Origin: CAYNFR01 sp964396595
Lineage (GTDB): Bacteria > Bacteroidota > Bacteroidia > Chitinophagales > Saprospiraceae
Direction: 5' to 3'
Assembly (NCBI GenBank): GCA_964396595.1
Contig: CAYNFR010000013.1
Span: 1 to 64,000, forward strand
DNA length: 64,000 bases
In this document: positions 47,268 through 56,707 of the stretch, piece by piece
Numbering within the stretch: the stretch's first letter is position 1
Layout: every line of letters starts with the position of its first letter
Notes under the pieces: generated by a model
What the model saw: the letters and a program-made list of their open reading frames with translations, nothing else
Database searches by the model: none
Told to the model about the DNA's origin: nothing
Position numbers and translations under genes: made by a program

Positions 47268-47377
47268 TTTTAGTTTCTAAATATGAACGATTGACAGTTA
47301 ATCTAGATGACAAGTGCTATTAGCCTATTGCTATGCAAGCTGGTGAACTGCGTTTAATAAATAATCGGGAAGAAGAG

Positions 47378-47451
47378 TGACCCCGACAGGATTCGAACCT
47401 GTGACCTACTGATTAGAAGTCAGTTGCTCTATCCAGCTGAGCTACGGAGTC
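47378..47451 (-). tRNA. tRNA-Arg (UCU anticodon)
   Basis: 74 bases on the minus strand. Acceptor GACTCCG pairs with CGGGGTC (one G-T pair), with discriminator A. The anticodon stem ACTGA/TCAGT encloses CTTCTAA, giving anticodon TCT, which reads AGA. The T arm has GGTTCGAATCC. CCA is not encoded. Confidence 0.96.
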
Positions 47452-47470
47452 ATGTCAACAAATAGGGCTG

Positions 47471-47500
47471 CAAAGGTATTTTTTATCATGTGATAATCAA
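47471..47500 (-). promoter_or_regulatory. Bacteroidota-type promoter for tRNA-Arg
   Basis: On the minus strand, TTG (47500-47498) and TACCTTTG (47478-47471) with a 19-base spacer; the tRNA begins 20 bases downstream. The best promoter match in the window. Confidence 0.65.
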
Positions 47501-47569
47501 ATATCACGGTTAAATTTATTCATACGGATTGATGAATTTTTCTAATTTTTATACTTCTAATAACAGACC

Positions 47570-48598
47570 ATGGAGATAATTCAGAGGATAGCAGGGGCAT
47601 ATGGGGGCTATGCTTCCTATTTATGGCGCGAGATTACGAGCCCGCATTATGGTAATTATTTTTATTGGCTGATAGCCGTAAGTCTATTCTTTTTTCTTTT
47701 AGAGCTGACCAAGCCGTGGCGACGGGATCAACCCTTCTTGAGGAAGGACTTCTGGCTTGATTTTTTTTATATGTTCTTTAATTTCTTTTTGTTTTCATTG
47801 ATCATATATAATGCTGCATCTGAGGTGGTAGTCCATGCTGTTAATACCATGATATTCAATATTTTAGGAATAGATCTTAAAGCTATTAATCCTATGTATT
47901 CCTGGCCGATGTGGGCGATCTTATTGATAGGATTTATTGTGAGAGACTTCATCCAATGGTGGACACATAGATTACTACATCGGGTACCTCGCTTGTGGGA
48001 ATTTCATAAGGTGCACCACTCTGTCGAGCAGATGGGTTTTGCCGCCCACCTGAGATATCACTGGATGGAGACGGTGGTCTATAGATCGATAGAGTATTTA
48101 CCACTGGCATTACTAGGGATCGGATTATACGACTTTTTTGTGATACATTTATTCACCTTGGCATGGGGGCATTTTAACCATAGCAATATTTCAGTTTCGG
48201 GACGAGTATCGGGTGGCGTATTGGGTTTGTTGATTGGTATTGTTTTGGCAAACGGTCTTTTTGATACCGCTGTTTATGGTGCCAACGGGTCTGTGATTTC
48301 TACCATCTCTATAGTATTCTTATGTGTGCTCAGTGGCATTATTGTGCTAGGGCCTATGATGCGTTACCTATTCAATAGTCCTGAGATGCATATTTGGCAT
48401 CATGCGAAATATTTGCCCGAAGATAGAAGATATGGAGTGAATTTCGGACTCACTTTAGCGCTTTGGGATTATATCTTTGGTCAGGCTTATGTGCCGCACG
48501 ACGGGCAGAAAGAAGAATTGGGATTCGATGAAGTTGAAAAATTCCCATCGAGCTTTTTAGTGCAGGCAACACATGGATTCCGAGGATTTTTTAAATAG
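47570..48598 (+). CDS. Sterol desaturase / fatty acid hydroxylase family membrane protein
   Basis: A 342-residue di-iron membrane oxygenase. The histidine clusters are HRLLHR, HKVHHS, HFNHSN and HIWHHA, in the standard order among four to six hydrophobic helices. The substrate (sterol, fatty acid, sphingoid base or carotenoid) cannot be told. It is transcribed alone; a hairpin lies about 160 bases downstream. Confidence 0.88.
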   Translation: MEIIQRIAGAYGGYASYLWREITSPHYGNYFYWLIAVSLFFFLLELTKPWRRDQPFLRKDFWLDFFYMFFNFFLFSLIIYNAASEVVVHAVNTMIFNILGIDLKAINPMYSWPMWAILLIGFIVRDFIQWWTHRLLHRVPRLWEFHKVHHSVEQMGFAAHLRYHWMETVVYRSIEYLPLALLGIGLYDFFVIHLFTLAWGHFNHSNISVSGRVSGGVLGLLIGIVLANGLFDTAVYGANGSVISTISIVFLCVLSGIIVLGPMMRYLFNSPEMHIWHHAKYLPEDRRYGVNFGLTLALWDYIFGQAYVPHDGQKEELGFDEVEKFPSSFLVQATHGFRGFFK

Positions 48599-48620
48599 CA
48601 GAACTATGATCAGATTATTT

Positions 48621-48749
48621 TTATAGTCCTATGATAGAAAGCAAAATGGAGATAGCCGCACTCAGGGTGGCATAGACTTGCCGGATGAAATGAGGGGAAG
48701 GCTTATGATGTAAGAGGCTGCCTGTTGAGAGTGTACGTATAGTTATAAT
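48621..48749 (-). pseudogene. Possible relic of a small membrane protein, no start codon
   Basis: An open frame of about 42 codons without ATG, GTG or TTG. It ends in LSAAISILLSIIGL, preceded by a histidine-rich part (LLHHKPSPH). This resembles the small ORF at 4132-4260 (HH head, then LSASITLSLLISMIIIGL). It may be a decayed relative or chance. The rest of 48599-49021 holds one hairpin and nothing else I can support. Confidence 0.2.
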
Positions 48750-48755
48750 TTAATT

Positions 48756-48782
48756 ACTTGGGGCGCTCGCCCCAAGTTTTAT
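48756..48782 (+). terminator. Hairpin, probable rho-independent terminator
   Basis: ACTTGGGGC and GCCCCAAGT form a 9-base stem with a 4-base loop, followed by TTTTATT. It is about 160 bases after the sterol desaturase gene. Confidence 0.55.
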
Positions 48783-49021
48783 TAATATAGCCTTCGAAGT
48801 TCATAAATCGGTAAAGCGACCGGCTTTGATTCTCAATGATTGTTGCTCAATAATTGAGCAGCTATCTGAAGAATACAAACTAAAATGTGATTTTACTACC
48901 GTGAGTCACTAGTTATATAAACCCTAATGATCAATTACTACTCAGAAAAACGCATCTGATCACACAATGCTCAATAGTCACCAATGTAGTACCTGTGGCA
49001 ATATCTATCGGTGCTTACTTC

Positions 49022-50008
49022 TTAGAAGTCTAATGATTGATTTTCAATCTTCGATTGATCTACGAGTTGCTGATATTCTGCCGGGGATAATCCATCGAGA
49101 CAGTAGTCTATCGGGTTGACAGGAACATTATTTATTCTAACCTCATAATGCAAATGTGGTGCAGTGGAGGTTCCCGAAGAGCCTACTGTACCGATTTTCT
49201 CCCCTTTGGTTACCTGTTGACCCACGCGGACATCAATCGTATGCATGTGTGCGTAGAGGGTCGTAAATCCATAACCGTGATCAATTAACACACTATTGCC
49301 ATAACCCTTACGGCTAAATTCGACTGATACTACCTTTCCCTTACCTGTAGTTTGAATGGCAGTTCCTTTAGGTGCTGTAAAGTCCATGCCGTGATGCATC
49401 TTACGTATTTTATGCAGTGGGTGAATCCGCATGCCATAACCCGAGAGAAGATGTACATTCCGAGCGAGTTTATCTTCGCGAACAGGTTTAATAGAAGGAA
49501 TAGAGGCAATTTTATCATCGTGAAGCTTGGCGAGAGACATAAGCGTGTCCATCGAGGCGTTTTGGATTTTTACTTTATTGTTGAGTTGCTCTAATTTGGC
49601 CAACGCTGCGGAAAGCAGGTTGTTGGCCTTTTCATTGCTTCGGAGCAAGATCATGTTTTCGCGGCCTCCTACACCACCTTGCCATATATTTTCATCCACG
49701 GGCTCTACACCGAACACGACCCTGTGCAATGATTTATCCTTTTCTTGAAGACCTTCGATTTTGGTGCTAACTTCTTCTATTTCTTTAAGCATTTCGTTGT
49801 AGTAATACTCCATCTGCGCTACTTCGCGCTGAAGCGCTTTTTCCTTTGGGGTAGGGAAGAATCGATAAGCAAGTATAAAAAGAACTATTGCTGTGAAAAT
49901 CACCGCAGAAAAATAGCCAAATACCTTCTTTGCAGCGTTTGCAAACGACCACTTTTCTTTTTCAAATGTTAATGTATTTGGGTTAAATACGTATTTATAT
50001 CCCTTCAT
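49022..50008 (-). CDS. M23-family zinc metallopeptidase
   Basis: A 328-residue envelope protein. One N-terminal membrane helix (about residues 28-50) is followed by a coiled coil (about 52-185) and a LytM domain (about 185-305): MHHGMDFTAPKGT supplies the first zinc histidine and aspartate, and LYAHMH and HLHYEV the others, so the active site is complete. It should cut peptidoglycan cross-links or activate other hydrolases. Divergent from alaS. Confidence 0.92.
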   Translation of the reverse strand: MKGYKYVFNPNTLTFEKEKWSFANAAKKVFGYFSAVIFTAIVLFILAYRFFPTPKEKALQREVAQMEYYYNEMLKEIEEVSTKIEGLQEKDKSLHRVVFGVEPVDENIWQGGVGGRENMILLRSNEKANNLLSAALAKLEQLNNKVKIQNASMDTLMSLAKLHDDKIASIPSIKPVREDKLARNVHLLSGYGMRIHPLHKIRKMHHGMDFTAPKGTAIQTTGKGKVVSVEFSRKGYGNSVLIDHGYGFTTLYAHMHTIDVRVGQQVTKGEKIGTVGSSGTSTAPHLHYEVRINNVPVNPIDYCLDGLSPAEYQQLVDQSKIENQSLDF

Positions 50009-50237
50009 ATAGAAGCGTAAGTATTGCTATTAAGATGTATTTTTGGCCTTCCTTCACGGGAAGGTGAGAATGGTTCATAAGGATGACGCAAGTTAGTTTG
50101 TAATTTTGTTTCTACAAAGAAATTGTCAATATTTATTAATGTTGATGCGACGCTTATAACTTGTTATTATTCAATCTCTAATGAATTATATTTTTTTATA
50201 ATATATATTAATTTTTTGTTAATAAATCAGAAATCCA

Positions 50238-52856
50238 ATGACCGCAGCGGAAATTAGGAAAAAATTCTTCGATTTTTTTGAATCAAAAGGACATAAAATC
50301 GTCCCTTCTGCTCCTATTGTCAATAAGGAGGATCCTACACTGATGTTCACGAATGCGGGGATGAATCAGTTTAAGGATTACTTTCTTGGCAACAAGACTC
50401 CTGTACATAGACGTATTGCCGATACTCAGAAGTGTCTGAGGGTATCCGGTAAGCATAATGATCTCGAGGAGGTAGGTATAGACAGTTATCATCACACCAT
50501 GTTTGAGATGCTTGGTAATTGGTCATTCGGAGATTATTTTAAAAAGGAGGCTATTGCATGGGCTTGGGAGTTATTGACAGAAGTATATGGATTATCACCG
50601 GAGCGCCTGTATGCATCTGTTTTCAAAGGCGATGCTGAGTATGGATTGGCACCTGATGAAGAGGCGGCAGATATATGGGCGCAGTACCTACCCAAAGAAC
50701 GGATATTGTACTTCGATCGTAAAGATAATTTCTGGGAGATGGGGGAGACAGGACCTTGTGGCCCTTGTTCAGAAATCCATGTCGACCTGAGATCGGATGA
50801 AGAGAGAATGCGCATTAATGGCCGTGATTTAGTCAATAATGATCACCCACTTGTCATAGAGATATGGAATCTGGTATTTATCCAGTTCAATAGGAAGGCA
50901 GATGGCAGCCTTGTGACACTCCCGGAGAAACATGTAGATACAGGGATGGGCTTCGAACGTCTTTCTATGGCTATTCAAGGTAAGAATTCCAATTATGATA
51001 CGGATATATTTGTACGGTTCATAAGCTTGATTGAAGAAATCACCGGTAGAACCTACGCATATAGCTATGACCTCACAGCCAAGAAAGATATAGCTTTCAG
51101 GGTTATCGTAGATCATATAAGAGCAGTTGCTTTTGCCATAGCAGATGGTCAACTTCCGAGTAATACCGGTGCGGGATATGTGATTAGACGCATATTACGC
51201 CGGGCGGTGAGATATTACTTTTCATTTCTTGATCGTAAAGAGCCCCTTTTATATTTGTTAATCGAGGCATTGGCTGATTACTTTAAAGATGTTTTCCCGG
51301 AATTGAAGGATCAACAAGATTTTGTCGCGAAGATCATACTTGAGGAGGAGAAATCATTTTTAAGAACGTTAGATGCGGGTCTTCGTCGTTTGTCCTCTGT
51401 TGAAATCGCTTTGGGGACTCTTGATGGGTTTACGGCTTTTGAACTATACGATACGTATGGATTTCCGATCGATCTTACCAGACTTATTGGTGCAGAGCAG
51501 GGTTGGATAGTGGATGAAGAGGGGTTTGACCAAGCGCTGGCGCTTCAAAAAGAAAGATCGCGAAGTGATGCTAAAAAGGAAGCAGGTGACTGGATAGAGT
51601 TCGTTCCCGGGGGTACTAGCGAGTTTATCGGCTATGATTATCATACTAGCGAAGGCGGACAACTGCTCAAGTATCGTACGCTCAAGCAAAAGGACGAAGA
51701 GATATTTCAGCTTGTACTAGACCGTACACCTTTTTACGCTGAGAGTGGCGGGCAGGTGGGTGATATGGGTCTGATCACTGTCGGTACGGAGCGCATAAAT
51801 GTCTTAAACACGACGAAAGAAAATGATCTTATCATTCATAGAGTTGATCGACTTCCTGCAGATCAGGAATCGTCGGTGAGTTGCGAGATTAATCTACAAC
51901 GTCGGCGATTAATCGAGAACAACCATAGTGCTACGCATCTACTTCATGCGACCTTGAGAGAAGTACTGGGCATACATGTTCAACAAAGAGGTTCATTGGT
52001 TAATGAGCATTATTTAAGATTTGACTTTAGTCATTTTGATAAAATGTCTGATGAGCAGATTAAAGAAGTGGAGACTATAGTTAACAGACGTATCCGTCAG
52101 AATATAAGCTGTGTCGAGCAACGAAATGTCCCCATCTCAAAGGCAAAACAGTCCGGCGCGATGATGCTCTTCGGGGAGAAATATGGAGAATATGTCCGAA
52201 TGATCACATTTGATGATCAGTTTTCTATCGAATTGTGCGGAGGTTGTCATGTACGTAGTTCCGGAGAAATCGGGCTTTTCAAGATTCGTTCTGAATCTGC
52301 AATCGCTGCCGGAGTGCGTCGTATAGAGGCTGTGACTGCTGATCAAGCCATCAAGCTAGTCAATGACGGATTGGAGGAGTTAGCAACTATAAAATCTTTG
52401 TTCAAATCACCGGTTAATACGGTTTCCCAAATAGAAGCTTTGCTGACGAATCATAAAGCACTTGAAAAACAGTTAGCCGCTATCCGGAAAGATAGTGTAG
52501 CCAATATGAGGTCTGATTTACTGCTTCAATTTGAGGAGATATCAGGCTTTAGTTTTCTTGGAGCACGAATTAACGACCTTGAAGCAGACGATGCTAAAGA
52601 ATTGGGGCACAGCTTATTACAATCAAAGCCTAATTCGATCATTTTATTGTGTGTTATAAACGGGGATAAAGTAAATGTCGTGTTACTTGTTGACAAATCT
52701 CTTGTTAGCCCGACGCGGGATGCGGCTGCATTGATAAGAAAACATGCCCGTATTATACAAGGGGGTGGAGGTGGACAAGCATTTTTGGCCACTGCAGGAG
52801 GTAAAAATGTTCAAGGGGTTGATGAATTTATAAAAGCTGTAAAGTCGGAACTCTAG
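50238..52856 (+). CDS. alaS: Alanyl-tRNA synthetase
   Basis: An 872-residue class II synthetase. The catalytic domain starts TAAEIRKKFFDFFESKGHKIVPS; the editing domain has the zinc ligands HSATHLLH and CGGCHV; the C-terminal domain ends with GGGGGQAFLATAGGK. Complete length. The 229 bases upstream are shared with the M23 gene and are AT-rich. Confidence 0.97.
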   Translation: MTAAEIRKKFFDFFESKGHKIVPSAPIVNKEDPTLMFTNAGMNQFKDYFLGNKTPVHRRIADTQKCLRVSGKHNDLEEVGIDSYHHTMFEMLGNWSFGDYFKKEAIAWAWELLTEVYGLSPERLYASVFKGDAEYGLAPDEEAADIWAQYLPKERILYFDRKDNFWEMGETGPCGPCSEIHVDLRSDEERMRINGRDLVNNDHPLVIEIWNLVFIQFNRKADGSLVTLPEKHVDTGMGFERLSMAIQGKNSNYDTDIFVRFISLIEEITGRTYAYSYDLTAKKDIAFRVIVDHIRAVAFAIADGQLPSNTGAGYVIRRILRRAVRYYFSFLDRKEPLLYLLIEALADYFKDVFPELKDQQDFVAKIILEEEKSFLRTLDAGLRRLSSVEIALGTLDGFTAFELYDTYGFPIDLTRLIGAEQGWIVDEEGFDQALALQKERSRSDAKKEAGDWIEFVPGGTSEFIGYDYHTSEGGQLLKYRTLKQKDEEIFQLVLDRTPFYAESGGQVGDMGLITVGTERINVLNTTKENDLIIHRVDRLPADQESSVSCEINLQRRRLIENNHSATHLLHATLREVLGIHVQQRGSLVNEHYLRFDFSHFDKMSDEQIKEVETIVNRRIRQNISCVEQRNVPISKAKQSGAMMLFGEKYGEYVRMITFDDQFSIELCGGCHVRSSGEIGLFKIRSESAIAAGVRRIEAVTADQAIKLVNDGLEELATIKSLFKSPVNTVSQIEALLTNHKALEKQLAAIRKDSVANMRSDLLLQFEEISGFSFLGARINDLEADDAKELGHSLLQSKPNSIILLCVINGDKVNVVLLVDKSLVSPTRDAAALIRKHARIIQGGGGGQAFLATAGGKNVQGVDEFIKAVKSEL

Positions 52857-52991
52857 CGCTGTTTATCAAACTTGTGTAATGGATTTTGTTTTTGACAAGC
52901 ATAGGTTTTCTCATAGACCAATGCTCAAGCCCGAGACTGGCAATAACAAAATGACAATAAACCTGTTACTGTGAGAGCTTATCTAATGGGC

Positions 52992-54152
52992 TTATATTGG
53001 TAGTTCAATATTGCCGCTGGTGATTGCTCTACCTATGACTAGTCGTTGTATCTCTGAGGTACCTTCGTAAATCTGAGTGATCTTTGCGTCACGCATCAAG
53101 CGCTCTACGTGATACTCTTTTACATATCCGTAACCTCCATGAATCTGAACAGCTTCGATTGTTGTCTCCATAGCGACTTCGGATGCATAGAGTTTGGCCA
53201 TAGCTGCTGCGGTGGCAAAATCTTCGCCTTGATCTTTAAGCCAGGCCGCTCTATAAACCATCATTCTGGCAGCCTCGATATGGGTAGCCATGGTAGCCAA
53301 TTTGAATAGCACTGCTTGATGTTGATTGATTGGCTTTCCAAAACTCTGCCTTTCGTGACTATATTGAAGGGCAAGCTCATAGGCGCCAGCTGCAATGCCT
53401 AGTGCCTGAGAAGCAATACCTATTCGCCCACCATCAAGTGTCTTCATGGCAAACTTAAAACCATATCCCGGCTCACCGAGCATATGTGATATCGGGACCT
53501 TAACATTTTCAAACATCACGGAGCAGGTATCAGAAGACCTTATACCGAGCTTATCTTCTTTTTCTCCTGTAGTAACTCCCGGCCATGTAGCATCAACGAG
53601 AAAGGCACTTATGCCTCTATGCCCGGCAGGTCTGTCCGTCTGTGCTATCACGACATACGCAGACGCTTTTTTGCCATTCGTTATCCAATTTTTAATACCA
53701 CTTAAAATATAGTGATCACCCTCCAGATAGGCCGACGTTCGCTGGCTGGTGGCATCGCTGCCTGCTTCGGGTTCAGAGAGGCAAAAACCACCAATCATTT
53801 GGCCAGTGGCCAAGAGGGGCAAATATTTCTGTTTAACCGCAGCTTGTGCATATTTCTCCACACCCCAGCATACGAGGGAATTGTGCGCACTCATGATGAC
53901 ACTACATGAGTTATCGACCTTAGAAAGTTCTTCTATCGCTATGGCATAAGATAGGGTATCCATACCTGCGCCGCCATAGTCGGGGCTAGACATCATACCG
54001 AGAAATCCCATCTCTCCTAGCATTTTTACTTCTCGATCGGGGTAAAGCATATCTCGGTCACGCGCTATAACACCGGGCTTAAGTTCATTCTGGGCGAACT
54101 CTCTCGCCGCCTGACGAATCATCAGATGATCTTCGGATAGTTTAAATTCCAT
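52992..54152 (-). CDS. Acyl-CoA dehydrogenase, short-chain type
   Basis: A 386-residue flavoprotein. The catalytic glutamate is in the usual C-terminal position, QIYEGTSEIQRLVIGR. GGFCLSEPEAGSDATSQRT and NWITNGKKASAYVV are the flavin-binding blocks. It resembles butyryl-CoA/short-chain dehydrogenases. It is the last gene of the catabolic operon, 62 bases beyond the HMG-CoA lyase. Confidence 0.9.
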   Translation of the reverse strand: MEFKLSEDHLMIRQAAREFAQNELKPGVIARDRDMLYPDREVKMLGEMGFLGMMSSPDYGGAGMDTLSYAIAIEELSKVDNSCSVIMSAHNSLVCWGVEKYAQAAVKQKYLPLLATGQMIGGFCLSEPEAGSDATSQRTSAYLEGDHYILSGIKNWITNGKKASAYVVIAQTDRPAGHRGISAFLVDATWPGVTTGEKEDKLGIRSSDTCSVMFENVKVPISHMLGEPGYGFKFAMKTLDGGRIGIASQALGIAAGAYELALQYSHERQSFGKPINQHQAVLFKLATMATHIEAARMMVYRAAWLKDQGEDFATAAAMAKLYASEVAMETTIEAVQIHGGYGYVKEYHVERLMRDAKITQIYEGTSEIQRLVIGRAITSGNIELPI

Positions 54153-54214
54153 AGTTTTAAAATCTTACTTGAAGTTAAGAAAATTAGGAACACTGGTTCT
54201 TTTCTGGGGCACGA

Positions 54215-55075
54215 TTAATTGGCGTGAGGGATAAATACTTCGTTTGACAGTGATAATGCTTGATTAAGTGCCATTTGGTTGAGACGGAGATCTATTTCAT
54301 TTTCCATAAAATATGAGATCATTTTTTCCATAGGCATATTACCTGTAAGATCATCCTTGGCCATGGGGCATCCTCCATAGCCTCTTAGTGCGCCGTCAAA
54401 TCTTCTGCATCCACTACTATAGGCGGCATGTACTTTTTCGAGCCAAGTATCTGGGGTGGTATGTAAATGTGCCCCAAATTCGACATATTCGAATCTCGGT
54501 ATGACATTGCTGAAGATATAGGATATGCTGCTGCTATTGCTTACCCCTATTGTATCCGAAAAGGCAATAATTCTTACTCCCATAGCTACCAGGTCAGATA
54601 CCCATTTTTCTACAATATCCATGTTCCACGGATCACCATAAGGATTTCCAAAGCCCATAGAGATGTACACGACTAGTTGCTTACCACGCTTTACTGTAAT
54701 GGCCTGTATTTCTGCAAGTCGTTCCAACGACTCCTCGATCGTGCTATTGGTGTTTCTGATCTGAAATGTCTCAGATATTGAAAATGGATAACCAAGATAA
54801 TCTATAACTTCATGTTGAATGGCGTCACGAGCACCTCTTTCGTTAGCGACGATGGCGAGGAGCTTACTTTTCGTAGTAGAAAGATCTAGCTGGGACAATA
54901 CTTCTTGCGTGTCACTCATTTGCGGTATGGCCTTGGGGGAGACGAAGCTACCGAAGTCTATTGTATCGAATCCTACATTGAGCAGGGTATTGATGTACTT
55001 GACTTTTAATTCTGTGGGAATAAACGACTTAATACCTTGCATGGCGTCACGTGGACATTCGATGAGCTTTATCAT
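54215..55075 (-). CDS. Hydroxymethylglutaryl-CoA lyase
   Basis: Splits HMG-CoA to acetoacetate and acetyl-CoA, last step of leucine breakdown. A 286-residue TIM barrel: arginine 9 and aspartate 10 in IECPRDAMQG, metal histidines in GAHLHTTPD, and the catalytic cysteine in RGYGGCPMAKDDL, which is the HMG-CoA lyase signature. Its ATG overlaps the stop of the carboxylase gene (ATGA), so the two are translationally coupled. Confidence 0.92.
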   Translation of the reverse strand: MIKLIECPRDAMQGIKSFIPTELKVKYINTLLNVGFDTIDFGSFVSPKAIPQMSDTQEVLSQLDLSTTKSKLLAIVANERGARDAIQHEVIDYLGYPFSISETFQIRNTNSTIEESLERLAEIQAITVKRGKQLVVYISMGFGNPYGDPWNMDIVEKWVSDLVAMGVRIIAFSDTIGVSNSSSISYIFSNVIPRFEYVEFGAHLHTTPDTWLEKVHAAYSSGCRRFDGALRGYGGCPMAKDDLTGNMPMEKMISYFMENEIDLRLNQMALNQALSLSNEVFIPHAN

Positions 55076-56706
55076 GTCTGTATGACACCTACGTTAAATT
55101 TGGGAATGGCTTTATGATTAGCAGCTTCGATGCCGATAGAGATATAATCCCTTGTAGATTTAGGATCTATGATTTCGTCTACCCATAGCCGTGCGGCTGC
55201 GTAATAGGCGCTTGTTTGATCTTCATAACGAGCGCTTATTTCATTGAAAATGGCGTCTTGCTCTGCCTTCGTCGGCTCAGTTCCTTTAGCCTTGAGTGAT
55301 GCGACTTGTATTTGCATAAGTACCTTAGCTGCTTGACTACCTCCCATCACAGCAATATTGGCCGTAGGCCAAGCAAGAATTAATCTCGGATCATAAGCCT
55401 TACCACACATAGCGTAGTTTCCTGCCCCATAGGAGCTGCCCATGACTATGCTAAACTTAGGGACAGTGCTATTGCTGACGGCATTTACCATTTTCGCACC
55501 ATCTTTTATAATACCGCCGTGCTCCGATCTACTTCCGACCATGAATCCGGTAACATCATGAAAGAAGATGAGCGGTATCTTTCGTTGGTTACATATCATG
55601 ATAAATCTTGCAGCCTTGTCTGCACTGTCTGAATAAATCACTCCGCCAAATTGCATTTCATTCTTGGCACTTTTGACGATCTCTCGATTGTTAGCCACAA
55701 TGCCTACTGACCAGCCATCTATGCGGGCATATCCACAAAGCAATGTCTTGCCGTATGATTTTTTATACTCAATCCATGAGCCTTTATCGATTATAATTTT
55801 AAGGACTTCTATGGTTTTGTAGGGTGTATTTCTTATTGATGGAAAAGTCTGGTATAGCTTATCTATGGATAGTTCTGGCTGAATCGATTCGTCTCTATTG
55901 AGACCGGCAAGATCGGGCAATGCCATTTTTGATACCAGGTCACGTATTTTGTCAAGACATTCGATATCATTCGCGCATTTATGATCTACCACTCCGGATA
56001 TTGCTGTTTGTGTTTCAGCTCCACCCAGAACTTCTTGATCTACCTCTTCTCCTATAGCTGCTTTAACTAAATATGGTCCTGCCAGAAATATAGAGCCAGT
56101 GCCCTCTACGATCAATGATTCATCTGACATGATCGGAAGATAAGCGCCTCCAGCTACACAACTTCCCATGATGGCTGCGATCTGGGGAATACCTTGACTG
56201 GACATGATGGCGTTATTGCGAAAAATTCTTCCGAAGTGCTCTTTATCTGGGAATATTTCATCTTGCATCGGAAGGAATACACCGGCACTATCGACAAGAT
56301 AGATGATGGGTAGATTGTTTTCCATTGCAATCTCCTGAGCACGAAGATTTTTCTTGCCGGTCATAGGAAACCAAGCACCGGCTTTCACCGTGGCATCATT
56401 AGCGACGATCACGCATAATCTACCTGAAATCCTTCCCAGTCCGGTTACGACACCCGCACACGGTGCACCACCATGTTCTTTGTACATATCATAAGCTGCG
56501 AATGCGCCTAATTCGTAAAAGCTTGATTGCGGGTCTATTAATGTATCAATGCGCTCGCGTACAGTGAGTTTGCCTTGGGATTTTTGTTTTTCGAGTCGCG
56601 ACTTACCACCTCCTTCGTATAGTCGCTCTAACCTATTATTCAATCTCGAGATGGCCAATTTCATGGCATCTTCATTTATATTTTCTTGGAGATTGATTTT
56701 GGACAT
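55072..56706 (-). CDS. Acyl-CoA carboxylase carboxyltransferase subunit, methylcrotonyl-CoA type
   Basis: A 544-residue crotonase-fold carboxyltransferase. Oxyanion glycines are seen in GSCVAGGAYLPIMSDE and the GSIFLAGPYLVKAAIGEEV block is that of 3-methylcrotonyl-CoA carboxylase beta subunits; VTGFMVGSRSEHGGIIKDGAKM is the C-terminal half. The operon (dehydrogenase, carboxylase, HMG-CoA lyase) supports leucine catabolism. The matching biotin carboxylase alpha subunit is not in this window. Confidence 0.9.
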   Translation of the reverse strand: MSKINLQENINEDAMKLAISRLNNRLERLYEGGGKSRLEKQKSQGKLTVRERIDTLIDPQSSFYELGAFAAYDMYKEHGGAPCAGVVTGLGRISGRLCVIVANDATVKAGAWFPMTGKKNLRAQEIAMENNLPIIYLVDSAGVFLPMQDEIFPDKEHFGRIFRNNAIMSSQGIPQIAAIMGSCVAGGAYLPIMSDESLIVEGTGSIFLAGPYLVKAAIGEEVDQEVLGGAETQTAISGVVDHKCANDIECLDKIRDLVSKMALPDLAGLNRDESIQPELSIDKLYQTFPSIRNTPYKTIEVLKIIIDKGSWIEYKKSYGKTLLCGYARIDGWSVGIVANNREIVKSAKNEMQFGGVIYSDSADKAARFIMICNQRKIPLIFFHDVTGFMVGSRSEHGGIIKDGAKMVNAVSNSTVPKFSIVMGSSYGAGNYAMCGKAYDPRLILAWPTANIAVMGGSQAAKVLMQIQVASLKAKGTEPTKAEQDAIFNEISARYEDQTSAYYAAARLWVDEIIDPKSTRDYISIGIEAANHKAIPKFNVGVIQT

Positions 56707-56707
56707 T

